A DNA stretch of 64,000 nt, from assembly GCA_965229335.1 (NCBI GenBank), contig OZ245874.1, positions 7,068,001-7,132,000 on the forward strand. Direction: 5' to 3'. Of the stretch, positions 47,891 to 55,734 are shown one piece after another (the first letter of the stretch is position 1; every line of letters starts with the position of its first letter). The notes under the pieces were generated by a model. The model did no database searches and was not told the origin of the DNA. It saw only the letters and a list, made by a program, of their open reading frames with translations. The translations under genes and the position numbers were made by a program. This DNA comes from JAFKFH01 sp017307375 (lineage in GTDB: Bacteria > Pseudomonadota > Alphaproteobacteria > Ferrovibrionales > Ferrovibrionaceae).

Positions 47891-47996
47891 TCTGCCAATC
47901 TCCTGCTCAATCGACCCCCCAAGCGGTCATTTTCGGCGCAACCCGGTAGCCATCGCCCGTCGACGGCAGACCGCACGCCCGTGTAACGGCCAGAAT

Positions 47997-48022
47997 AACC
48001 ATGGAGCGATAGATCCGGTTCC
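47997..48022 (-). promoter_or_regulatory. Candidate EcfG-dependent promoter of phyR
   Basis: On the minus strand GGAAC (48022-48018) is followed after 17 bp by GGTT (48000-47997), the same layout as upstream of nepR. Confidence 0.45.
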
Positions 48023-48054
48023 GAACTTAGCGCATTTCCCGCGCGGATTTTTTG

Positions 48055-48080
48055 GGAACCGAACAATGGGGTCGGGCGTA
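48055..48080 (+). promoter_or_regulatory. Candidate EcfG-dependent promoter of ecfG
   Basis: GGAAC (48055-48059), 17-bp spacer, CGTA (48077-48080), one mismatch to the CGTT -10. It suggests autoregulation of the sigma factor gene, whose start is 116 bp downstream. Confidence 0.55.
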
Positions 48081-48195
48081 TAGTACTGCGCATCGGGTCC
48101 CGGCGGGGATCGCGATGCCATGAAAAGGACCGTTCGCGCACGACGCTGGATGCCGCGGACGGTTGCAGGCAGTCGCGGAACAAGGGGATGAGGAC

Positions 48196-48849
48196 ATGGC
48201 AGTGACCGGAAATCTTGCGGCGAAGTGCGACGTCGGCCAGGCCGACCGCCTTGTCGAAAAGGGCTGCCTGACCGAGAAAGACTTCAAGGCCGAACTGGTC
48301 ACCCATCTTTCGGCGGTCCGCGCGCTGGCACGCTCGCTGTGCGGCGGGACGGCGCTGGCCGACGACCTGACCCAGGAAGCGCTGATCAAGGCCTGGGCCA
48401 GCCGCGATTCCTTCGCCGCGGGCACCAACATGCGCGCCTGGCTGTGCACCATCCTGCGCAACGTGTTCTATTCCCATATCCGTCGCCATGCCCGCGAGAT
48501 CCAGGATGTCGAGGGCGTCCACGCCGGCAAGCTGGTGGCGCAGCCCGAGCAGCAGGGGCATGTCGAACTGCAGGATCTCGCCGAGGCGATGCAGCGCCTG
48601 CCGGATGACCAGCGCGAAGCGCTGATCCTGGTCGCGGCCGCCGGCTTCTCGTATGAGGAGGCCGCCGATATCTGCGGTTGCGCGGTCGGCACGATCAAGA
48701 GCCGGGTTTCGCGGGCACGGCAGACCCTGTTGCAGATGTTCGAGGGCGTCGATTCCGGCACACGGGCGACACATCCCCGCATCAGCGCCGCCTCGCTGAC
48801 CGCGATGATGCAGGCGTCGGTCCCGACGGGCGTGCGCTACCGTAACTGA
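48196..48849 (+). CDS. ecfG: EcfG-type ECF sigma factor of the general stress response
   Basis: The 217-residue sigma factor directs the general stress response of Alphaproteobacteria. Sigma-2 contains ADDLTQEALIKAWASRDSF and NMRAWLCTILRNVFYSHIRR; sigma-4 contains LPDDQREALILVAAAGFSYEEAA and CAVGTIKSRVSRARQTLLQM. A 35-residue tail follows sigma-4. The start at 48196 has GATGAGGAC upstream; an earlier in-frame ATG at 48163 is less likely. A kinase gene follows after 10 nt on the same strand. Confidence 0.94.
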   Translation: MAVTGNLAAKCDVGQADRLVEKGCLTEKDFKAELVTHLSAVRALARSLCGGTALADDLTQEALIKAWASRDSFAAGTNMRAWLCTILRNVFYSHIRRHAREIQDVEGVHAGKLVAQPEQQGHVELQDLAEAMQRLPDDQREALILVAAAGFSYEEAADICGCAVGTIKSRVSRARQTLLQMFEGVDSGTRATHPRISAASLTAMMQASVPTGVRYRN

Positions 48850-48859
48850 TTCCGCCATC

Positions 48860-50542
48860 ATGGTGTGGCGGGCGCAGCCCCTCCGCACGCGGCTGATCAT
48901 CGCGCTCGCCGTCACCCTCGCCCCGCTGGCGATGCTCGGGATCGTCCGGGCGGTGATCGACTATCGCGAGGACCGCGCGACGGCGGAGCGCAATCTGGTC
49001 GAGCAGACCAGCCTGCTGACGCGCGAGCATCAGCGGGTCCTGGGGGCCACCGCCCGCATCCTGTCGCTTCTGGCCGCCGATGCCGACATCCGCGGATTGC
49101 GCGCGGACGCGTGCGACGCCACGCTACGCGATGCGGTGGCGACGCTGAAGGAATATCGGATGGCGATCGTCGCCGGGCCGGACGGCGTGATCCGCTGCCG
49201 CAGCGATGCCGGCCGCCCGGTTGGTCCGGCCGGCAACTGGCGCTGGTTTCAGGATGCCCTTGCCGAGCGCCGCCTGATCGTCTCGTCGATCTTCCAGAGC
49301 CCGGCGCTGCAGGATCGCACCCTGGTCGCGGCCCTGCCGATGCTGGACGCAGACCGGGCAGTCACCGGTGTGGTCGCGCTTTATTTCGATCTCGGCGCCC
49401 TTCTCGGGGCCTCCTCCGCCGGTCGCATGACCCCGGATACCTCGCTGACGCTGATGGATGCCCAGGGCGGCCGTCTGTTGCTGGCCGGTGCCCCGCTCGA
49501 CCTGGGGGCCGAGGCGCAGGCGGCGCTGGTCCGCACCGCCGGCAGCGAGGAAGCCGCGCTGGCGATGGTCCGCGACAGTGGCGGCCACGACCTGGTGATC
49601 GCGGTGACGAGCCTGGTGCCGCAGCGGCTCTATGCCGCGATGGCACGCGACGTCGACGCGATCCTCAAGCCGTTGCGGGCCAAGCTGGCGATGAATCTCG
49701 CGGTCCTGCTGGCGATCTGGCTGGTGGCGGTGCTGGCCATCGGGGCGATGACCCACCGGATGATCGTGCGCTGGATCCTGCATCTGCGCAACGCGACGAC
49801 CGACTACATCGCCGGGCGGCCGGTCGCCCGCACCACCGGGCTCGACGACGCGCCGCTCGAACTGCGCGAGCTCGGCACCTCGATCATGGAAATGATGGAT
49901 GTCTCCGACCGGCGCGGCGACGACCTCAAGGAGGCCATCGCGCATCGCGACCAGATGATCAAGGAGATCCATCATCGCGTGCGCAACAACCTGCAGATCA
50001 TCGCCAGCCTGCTCAACCTGCAGACCCGGACGGTGACCGAGCCGGCGGCGCGCGAGACCCTGCTGGCGCTGCGCACGCGCATCAATGCGCTGGCCCTGAT
50101 CCACCGCAATCTCTACGAGAACCACGACCTGCAGCTGGTCGATCTCGACGCTTTCCTGCCGATGCTGTGCAACCAGTTGCAGGACCTGTCGGCGGCGGGG
50201 AAGCGCCATGTCGCGATCCGCACGGCGGTACCGCGGCTGAGCGTGCCGGCCGATGCGGCCGTGACCCTGTCGATGCTGCTGACTGAGATCGTTTCCAGCA
50301 CGGTCAAGCAGCTCAGCCCCGGCGACACCGCACCCGCCGCGATCGCCGTCGAATTGTCGCCGGCCGCCGCCGGCCGCCAGCGGCTGACCGTATCGGCCGA
50401 CGGCATCGTCGATCCCTTCGGATTCCCGGACAGCCTTAGCCGCCAGCTGATCGAAGGTTACGTCCGCCAGCTGGGCGGCACGATCGACGCCCGGGACGCC
50501 GGCGCCACGACCATCGTCATCGAGGTCGCCAAGCTGGCCTGA
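48860..50542 (+). CDS. PhyK-like sensor histidine kinase (HisKA_2) with degraded ATP-binding domain
   Basis: The 560-residue membrane protein has helices near 13-33 and 275-297 flanking a periplasmic Cache-like sensor, then a HAMP-like linker and HisKA_2 phosphoacceptor His372 in EIHHRVRNNLQIIASLL. The HATPase_c domain is degraded: the N-box reads LLTEIVSSTVKQLS, lacking the Asn found in ELVTNAxKH, and the G1 region reads VSADGIVDPFGF rather than DxGxG. The gene follows ecfG by 10 nt and should feed PhyR, perhaps as a phosphatase or as the partner of another kinase. Confidence 0.85.
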   Translation: MVWRAQPLRTRLIIALAVTLAPLAMLGIVRAVIDYREDRATAERNLVEQTSLLTREHQRVLGATARILSLLAADADIRGLRADACDATLRDAVATLKEYRMAIVAGPDGVIRCRSDAGRPVGPAGNWRWFQDALAERRLIVSSIFQSPALQDRTLVAALPMLDADRAVTGVVALYFDLGALLGASSAGRMTPDTSLTLMDAQGGRLLLAGAPLDLGAEAQAALVRTAGSEEAALAMVRDSGGHDLVIAVTSLVPQRLYAAMARDVDAILKPLRAKLAMNLAVLLAIWLVAVLAIGAMTHRMIVRWILHLRNATTDYIAGRPVARTTGLDDAPLELRELGTSIMEMMDVSDRRGDDLKEAIAHRDQMIKEIHHRVRNNLQIIASLLNLQTRTVTEPAARETLLALRTRINALALIHRNLYENHDLQLVDLDAFLPMLCNQLQDLSAAGKRHVAIRTAVPRLSVPADAAVTLSMLLTEIVSSTVKQLSPGDTAPAAIAVELSPAAAGRQRLTVSADGIVDPFGFPDSLSRQLIEGYVRQLGGTIDARDAGATTIVIEVAKLA

Positions 50543-50566
50543 ACCCCGGCCGGCGCCCGCGGCAGG

Positions 50567-51553
50567 TCAGAGCAAGCCGGCGATCACGCGGTCGGGCGGG
50601 GTATGGCCGTCGGCAAAGGTCTTGATGTTGATGATGACCTTCTCGCCCATGTCGACGCGGCCTTCCATCGTCGCCGAACTCATATGCGGCAGGAGGACGA
50701 TGTTGGGCAGCTCGAGCAGCTTGGGGTTCACGGCCGGCTCGTGCTCGAAGACATCGAGGCCCGCCCCGGCCAGCTCGCCCTTGCGCAGCTTGCGGGTCAG
50801 GGCGTTCTCGTCGATCACCTCGCCGCGGGCGGTATTGACGATATAGGCATGCGAACGCAGCAGGTCGAGCCGCCGGGCCGAGAGCAGATGATAGGTCGCC
50901 GGGGTATGCGGGCAGTTGACCGAGATGATGTCCATCCGGGCCAGCATCTGGTCGAGGCTTTCCCAATAGGTCGCCTCCAGCTCGCCCTCGATCTCGGCAT
51001 GCAGGCGGCGGCGGTTGTGATAGTGGATCGACAGGCCGAAGGCGCGGGCGCGGCGGGCCACGGCCTGGCCGATGCGTCCCATGCCGATGATGCCGAGCCG
51101 CTTGCCCCAGATCCGCTTGCCCAGCATCCAGGTCGGCGACCAGCCGTTCCAGCCGCCCTCGCGCAGCACCCGCTCGCCCTCGGTCAGGCGGCGCGGCACG
51201 GCCAGGATCAGCGCCATGGTCATGTCGGCGGTATCCTCGGTCAGGACGCCGGGCGTGTTGGTCACGGTGATGCCGCGCTGGCGGGCGGCGCCAAGGTCGA
51301 TATGGTCGACGCCGTTGCCGAAGCTGGCGATCAGCCGCATGTTCGGGTTGGCATGGGCCAGGACCCCGGCATCGATCTTGTCGGTGACGGTCGGGACCAG
51401 GACGTCGGCGGTCTTCATCGCCTCGATCAGCTCGGCCTGGGTCAGCGGATGATCGTCGTTGTTCAGCCGCGTGTCGAAAAGCTCCATCATCCGCGTCTCG
51501 ATGGCATCGGGCAGCTTGCGCGTGACGACGACGACGGGCTTTTTCTTCGACAT
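50567..51553 (-). CDS. D-2-hydroxyacid dehydrogenase (glyoxylate/hydroxypyruvate reductase-like)
   Basis: The 328-residue NAD(P)-dependent enzyme has the substrate domain (FGNGVDHIDLGAARQRGI), the Rossmann motif LGIIGMGRIGQAVARRARAFG and catalytic Arg in VNTARGEVIDENAL, Glu in AGLDVFEHEP and His in VLLPHMSSATMEGR. It most resembles glyoxylate reductases with the NRRRLH dinucleotide loop, which suggests NADP use. Start MSKKKPVVVVTRKLP at 51553 fits the family. Confidence 0.88.
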   Translation of the reverse strand: MSKKKPVVVVTRKLPDAIETRMMELFDTRLNNDDHPLTQAELIEAMKTADVLVPTVTDKIDAGVLAHANPNMRLIASFGNGVDHIDLGAARQRGITVTNTPGVLTEDTADMTMALILAVPRRLTEGERVLREGGWNGWSPTWMLGKRIWGKRLGIIGMGRIGQAVARRARAFGLSIHYHNRRRLHAEIEGELEATYWESLDQMLARMDIISVNCPHTPATYHLLSARRLDLLRSHAYIVNTARGEVIDENALTRKLRKGELAGAGLDVFEHEPAVNPKLLELPNIVLLPHMSSATMEGRVDMGEKVIINIKTFADGHTPPDRVIAGLL

Positions 51554-51644
51554 GGGCCTCACTCTGCCAGGTTCAGCTGGTTGCTTGCGACCCTTCCTAG
51601 CAGAACCATCCGAAAGCGGCAATTTCCCTTCGCCGCCGCACCCT

Positions 51645-52469
51645 CTATCCGGCGGCGGCCCAGCTGCGAGCCACCGCCTCGGTCGCCGCGTCGGCCGGGT
51701 GGAAGGCTTCGATCTTGAGGTCCTGCAGCGTGGCATCGCAGGCGGTGCCGAAGCTCGTCACCGTCGAGAACCAGCGGGTGCGCTGCCCGTCGATCTCGTA
51801 GATCAGTTCCAGCAGCGGCGGCTGGGGCACCGCGTCGACCTGTTCGCGGGCCGGCACGTCGGGAAAGGCGCGGGCCTCGGCCAGCAGGCGGCTCAGCACC
51901 GGATCGTCGCCGCGGGCGCGCGCCTCGGCGGCGACCCGCGACAGCATGTGGCCGACGGTCTCGGCCCAGTTGACCAGGGCCGGCCTGATGCCCTCCGGGT
52001 CGACCAGCAGCTTGATGATGTTGAGCGGGCCTGGGCCCTTCGGCAGGCCGAGGCGCCCCATCATCGCCACCGCGCCCCGATTGGCCACCACCAGGTTCCA
52101 GCCGCGATCGGCGACCAGGGCCGGGAACGGGTCGTGGCGTTCCAGGATGAAGTCGAGGGCGCGCCGGGCCTGGCTCAGATCGGCGTCGTCGAGCGGGCGG
52201 TTGCCATAGATGGGCGCGAAGCCCGCGGCGACCAGCATGGCATTGCGCTCCCTGAGCGGCAGATCGAGGCTTTCGGCCAGGCGCAGCGCCATTTCGCGGC
52301 TGGGCCGGGCCCGGCCGGTTTCGAGAAAGCTGAGATGCCGCGCCGAGGTCTCGGCTTCCAGCGCCAGGCCGAGCTGGCTCATGCCGCGCAGGCCGCGCCA
52401 GCGGCGCAGCATCGCCCCGAACGGCGGTTCGGTCGCGGGTTTGGAATGGGCCGGGGCTGTCGCGGGCAT
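51645..52469 (-). CDS. XRE-family regulator with MmyB-like ligand-binding domain
   Basis: The 274-residue protein has an N-terminal helix-turn-helix (FGAMLRRWRGLRGMSQLGLAL, SARHLSFLETGRARPSREMAL) and a C-terminal MmyB-type ligand-binding domain (PFPALVADRGWNLVVANRGA, LVNWAETVGHML, TRWFSTVTSFGTACDATLQDL), which binds fatty acids in characterised relatives. It may repress itself and the divergent SH3 gene through the palindrome at 52526. Confidence 0.88.
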   Translation of the reverse strand: MPATAPAHSKPATEPPFGAMLRRWRGLRGMSQLGLALEAETSARHLSFLETGRARPSREMALRLAESLDLPLRERNAMLVAAGFAPIYGNRPLDDADLSQARRALDFILERHDPFPALVADRGWNLVVANRGAVAMMGRLGLPKGPGPLNIIKLLVDPEGIRPALVNWAETVGHMLSRVAAEARARGDDPVLSRLLAEARAFPDVPAREQVDAVPQPPLLELIYEIDGQRTRWFSTVTSFGTACDATLQDLKIEAFHPADAATEAVARSWAAAG

Positions 52470-52525
52470 GGCATTCTCCCTGATGATGGCGGGCCGACCT
52501 TACGCAGCCCGTCGGTGCGCGGCCA

Positions 52526-52540
52526 TTACCTCGCGGGTAA
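52526..52540. promoter_or_regulatory. Palindrome TTACC-TCGCG-GGTAA (candidate operator)
   Basis: Perfect 5-bp arms around TCGCG, in the gap between the MmyB-like regulator and the SH3 gene. It suits a dimeric XRE-family protein and lies 24 bp upstream of the SH3-gene -35 box. Confidence 0.5.
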
Positions 52541-52563
52541 AATCGCCTACGCCGTGGCCAGGC

Positions 52564-52593
52564 TTGACCCTTCTTTAACCACGGGGGCATAAA
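52564..52593 (+). promoter_or_regulatory. Putative sigma70 promoter for the SH3-domain gene
   Basis: TTGACC (52564-52569) and CATAAA (52588-52593) with an 18-bp spacer, about 40 bp before the gene start. Confidence 0.5.
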
Positions 52594-52633
52594 GCTGGTC
52601 TCAGGGGATTGTGAATCGGAAGTCAGGGGACAC

Positions 52634-53200
52634 GTGTTGCCGCCATCCATGCATGCGACATTGCCGGCCGCGCTGATCGCGCTGGCGGCAGCGTTCGTCC
52701 CGGCGCAGGCCGGGGCCGCAGGGACTGCGGAAGCCGCGCCCGCGCCGGTGCGCAAGCCGGCCGAGGCCGGCATCGGTGCCGATTCGGGCCTGCCGGTGCC
52801 GCGCTGGGTCGCGCTCGCCTCCGACCGGGTCAACATGCGGACCGGGCCGGGGCCGCGCTATCCGATTTCCTGGTCCTATCAGCGCCGCGGCCTGCCGGTC
52901 GAGATCGTCGACGAACACGAATACTGGCGGCAGATCCGCGAGCAGGACGGCACCAAGGGCTGGGTGCACAAGAGCATGCTGACCGGCAAGCGCAGCGCGC
53001 TGGTGATGGGCGGCATCCAGGATGTCCGCGATCAGCCCAGCCCGGTCGGCGATGTCGAGCTGCAGGCCGAGCCGGGCGTACAGGTCCGGCTGCTGGCCTG
53101 CCGCGATTCCGTGTGGTGCGAAGTACAGGTCGCCGGCCGCAAGGGCTACATGGCCCGGGAAGGGCTGTGGGGCCTCTACCCCGGCGAAACCTTCAAGTAA
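52634..53200 (+). CDS. Secreted SH3-domain protein (two SH3b-like repeats)
   Basis: The 188-residue protein has a signal peptide (HATLPAALIALAAAFVPAQA) and two bacterial SH3-like segments: ASDRVNMRTGPGPRYPISW...YWRQIREQDGTKGWVHKSML and VQVRLLACRDSVWCEVQVAGRKGYMA, the RTGP motif being typical. It is a periplasmic protein of unknown ligand. GTG at 52634 follows AGGGGA; ATG at 52649 is an alternative. Confidence 0.82.
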   Translation: MLPPSMHATLPAALIALAAAFVPAQAGAAGTAEAAPAPVRKPAEAGIGADSGLPVPRWVALASDRVNMRTGPGPRYPISWSYQRRGLPVEIVDEHEYWRQIREQDGTKGWVHKSMLTGKRSALVMGGIQDVRDQPSPVGDVELQAEPGVQVRLLACRDSVWCEVQVAGRKGYMAREGLWGLYPGETFK

Positions 53201-53207
53201 CCCCCGT

Positions 53208-54560
53208 CTACAGCGACATCAGGGCATTGCTGCCCAGGCCCTGACAGACCCGCTGCCAGACCAGCCCGGCCTGCAGCGCCAGGCCGGCGATCGGCCGCAG
53301 CGGCGCCACGGACCGGTGCGGCATGGCCGCCAGCCGGGCATAGTCGGCACCATCGCCGCAGATCGCGTCGGCCAGCGCCCGGCCGGTCCGCGCGGTCAGC
53401 GCCACGCCATGGCCGGAGAAACCCTGGGCATACCAGATCCCGTCGGCGGTCCGGCCGACGTCGGTCATCCGGTTGACGGTCACGTCGATCAGCCCGCCCC
53501 AGGCATAGTCGATGCGCACCCCACGCAAGTCGGGGAAGACCTTCCCGATCTTGCGGCGCATCGCCCGGGCGATACGCTCGCGGCTCCAGTCGCCGGCGGC
53601 GCAGCCGCCGCCGAACAACAGGCGCCCGTCAGCACCGAGGCGGTAATAGTCGAGCACCGCCTGGGTGTCGTAGACGGCGGCCCCGGCCGGGAACAGCCGA
53701 TCGGCAAGCGCATGCGGCAGCGGCTCGGTCGCGACCATGAACGTACGGAGCGGCAGGATGCGGCCGGCGACGTCGGGGGCCAGCCCGCCGATATAGGCAT
53801 TGGCCGCCAGCACGACCGAGCCGGCGCGGACCGACCCCAGCGTGGTGCGCGCCACCGGCGCGACCCCGGTCTGGTCGACGGCGATCACCGGCGAATGCTC
53901 GAAGATCCGCACGCCGGCGGCCCGCGCCGCCGCGGCCAGGCCGACCGCATAGCGCAGCGGGTGCAGCTGGGCGGCGTTGCGGTCGAGATTGCCGCCGAAA
54001 TAGCGCTCGGTGGCGACGACGCCGCGCCCCTCGGCGGCGTCGAGATGCTCGAGGCTGCGATAGCCGAAATGGCGGCGCAGCGTCGCCGCCTCGCGGCGCA
54101 GGCTGCGGGCATGGCCGGCTTCTGCCGCCGCGACGAAGACGCCCTCGCGCAGGTCGCAGTCGATCTGGTGGCGCGCGATCAGCGCCTTGACCTCGGCGAC
54201 GCCTTCGACCGACAGCGCCCACAGATCGGCCGCCGCCTGGTCGCCCAGTCGATGGGCAATCGCCTCGTTGCCGGCGGTGAAGCCGGGCAGGACGAAACCG
54301 CCGTTGCGGCCCGAGGCGCCGCCGCCGACGCGGCCGGCTTCGAGCAGCACCACGTCGCGGCCCCGTTCGGCAAGGCGCAGCGCGGTGGTCAGGCCGAGAT
54401 AGCCGCCGCCGATCACCACGGCGTCGGCCGTGATGTCGCCGGACAGCGCGGGGGCGGCGACGCGCCGGGTGGTCGCCTCGTAATAGGTCGTTTCAGGCAG
54501 GTAGGCGGCGGCACGCGCGAACGCGCGGGCCTGCCGCAGGCCGGTGGCCAGGGCGGTCAT
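53208..54560 (-). CDS. FAD-dependent amine oxidase-like protein (PuuB/DadA-type DAO)
   Basis: The 450-residue flavoenzyme has the FAD motif VVIGGGYLGLTTALRLAERG, and near GGGASGRNGGFVLPGF the covalent-like PuuB loop found in gamma-glutamylputrescine oxidases. The later stretch YTDGRLLFGGG-like (YRLGADGRLLFGGG) and YAQGFSGHGVALTARTGRALAD are typical of that group. Substrate is an amine or amino acid; polyamine catabolism fits but is not proven, since no Puu partner genes are present. Confidence 0.83.
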   Translation of the reverse strand: MTALATGLRQARAFARAAAYLPETTYYEATTRRVAAPALSGDITADAVVIGGGYLGLTTALRLAERGRDVVLLEAGRVGGGASGRNGGFVLPGFTAGNEAIAHRLGDQAAADLWALSVEGVAEVKALIARHQIDCDLREGVFVAAAEAGHARSLRREAATLRRHFGYRSLEHLDAAEGRGVVATERYFGGNLDRNAAQLHPLRYAVGLAAAARAAGVRIFEHSPVIAVDQTGVAPVARTTLGSVRAGSVVLAANAYIGGLAPDVAGRILPLRTFMVATEPLPHALADRLFPAGAAVYDTQAVLDYYRLGADGRLLFGGGCAAGDWSRERIARAMRRKIGKVFPDLRGVRIDYAWGGLIDVTVNRMTDVGRTADGIWYAQGFSGHGVALTARTGRALADAICGDGADYARLAAMPHRSVAPLRPIAGLALQAGLVWQRVCQGLGSNALMSL

Positions 54561-54658
54561 GATACGGGATCCGGAACGGTCAGAACTGTGGATGCGGTCG
54601 CGGCCGCGCGGCTCGACGGCGCGCGCGGCCTACACGACGGAATCAGGCAGATGTCGGC

Positions 54659-54769
54659 CTAATGATGGCCTTCGACGATCCACAGGGTGATGCGGCTTTC
54701 GGCAATCCCGAACGGTTGGGCGGGGGCCGACGACTGCGCCGGGGCAGCGGGTGCGCAAAGCGCGAACAT
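54659..54769 (-). CDS. Possible 36-residue small protein
   Basis: An ATG-to-TAG frame on the minus strand gives a peptide that starts MFALCAPAAPAQ and ends RITLWIVEGHH, 98 bp upstream of the amine-oxidase-like gene on the same strand. It has a cleavable-looking Ala-rich start and hydrophobic C-terminal stretch. It has no recognised family and no strong ribosome site, and could be a chance frame or a leader peptide. Confidence 0.25.
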   Translation of the reverse strand: MFALCAPAAPAQSSAPAQPFGIAESRITLWIVEGHH

Positions 54770-54784
54770 GATACACCTGAATTT

Positions 54785-54800
54785 CTGAGTTTTGGCTCAG
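54785..54800. promoter_or_regulatory. Inverted repeat CTGAG-N6-CTCAG
   Basis: Five-base arms around TTTTGG, in the 398-bp gap between the flavoenzyme and ABC transporter genes. It may be an operator or small hairpin. The remaining sequence of the gap (54770-54958) is AT-richer than the surroundings and probably holds the transporter promoter; I see no clear -35/-10. Confidence 0.3.
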
Positions 54801-54958
54801 CTTCGGTAGCCAATATGGCAGCCTGGCCGCAAAAAGTCAATTACAGCACCGTGACAGTCATTGTCGGTCGCCGCGTCGCCATCGTCACAAATCGGTAAAA
54901 TATCGGAAACGCACGATCCGCAGAATGCCGGCCGCTGATGTTGGGGGATTGCACAACA

Positions 54959-55726
54959 ATGACCGGAGCGGCCGAGATCGTTGCCGTCGAGAACTTGCAC
55001 AAGAGTTTCGACGACCAGCCGATATTACGGGGCATCGACCTGACGATCGCTGCCGGCGACCTGGTATCGATCATCGGCCCGTCGGGCTGCGGCAAGTCGA
55101 CCCTGCTGCGCTGCCTGAATTTCATCGAGACGCCTGATTCCGGCAGGGTCGCCGTCGCCGGGGTGCAGATCGAGCGCGCGGCCGGCCAGCCCTTCGACGC
55201 CAGGCTGCAGGCCAAGGCCCATGCGCTGCGCGCGCAATGCGGCATGGTGTTCCAGAGCTTCAACCTGTTCCCGCACAAGACGCTGCGCGAGAACGTCATG
55301 CTGGCGCCGATGGTGGTCAAGGGCATGGGCCGCGACGAGGCCGATGCCCTGGCCGTCCGGCTGCTCGACAAGGTCGGGCTGAAGCCGCATATCGACCGGC
55401 ATCCCGCCAACATGTCCGGCGGCCAGCAGCAGCGTGGCGCCATCGCCCGGGCCCTGGCGATGGCCCCGCAGGTCATGCTCTACGACGAGCCCACCTCGGC
55501 CCTCGACCCGGAACTGGTCGACGAGGTGCTGCAGGTCATGCGCGACCTCGACCAGGACGGCATGACCCAGATCGTGGTGACGCACGAAATGCGCTTCGCC
55601 CGCGATGCATCCGACTACATCGTCTTCATGGAAGGCGGGCATGTCGTCGAGATTTCCGACGAGGACGAGATCTTCGAGAACCCGCGCGATCCGCGCACGC
55701 GCCGCTTCCTGAAGCGCTTTGCGTGA
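54959..55726 (+). CDS. Polar amino acid ABC transporter ATP-binding protein (GlnQ-type)
   Basis: The 255-residue ATPase powers amino acid uptake. Walker A is GPSGCGKSTLLR, Q-loop FQSFNLFPHKT, signature MSGGQQQRGAIARAL, Walker B LYDEPTSALDPEL and H-loop VTHEMRFARD, all intact; the FNLFPHKTL loop is typical of the polar amino acid family. The start at 54959 matches family length; an upstream in-frame ATG at 54938 is possible. It precedes the fused binding protein-permease by 8 nt. Confidence 0.92.
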   Translation: MTGAAEIVAVENLHKSFDDQPILRGIDLTIAAGDLVSIIGPSGCGKSTLLRCLNFIETPDSGRVAVAGVQIERAAGQPFDARLQAKAHALRAQCGMVFQSFNLFPHKTLRENVMLAPMVVKGMGRDEADALAVRLLDKVGLKPHIDRHPANMSGGQQQRGAIARALAMAPQVMLYDEPTSALDPELVDEVLQVMRDLDQDGMTQIVVTHEMRFARDASDYIVFMEGGHVVEISDEDEIFENPRDPRTRRFLKRFA

Positions 55727-55734
55727 GGGCCACG

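Noticed and set aside
54662..54898. 78-codon plus-strand frame in the gap before the ABC transporter
   Set aside because: It has no ribosome site, no homology that I recognise and poor codon use; it overlaps the promoter region.
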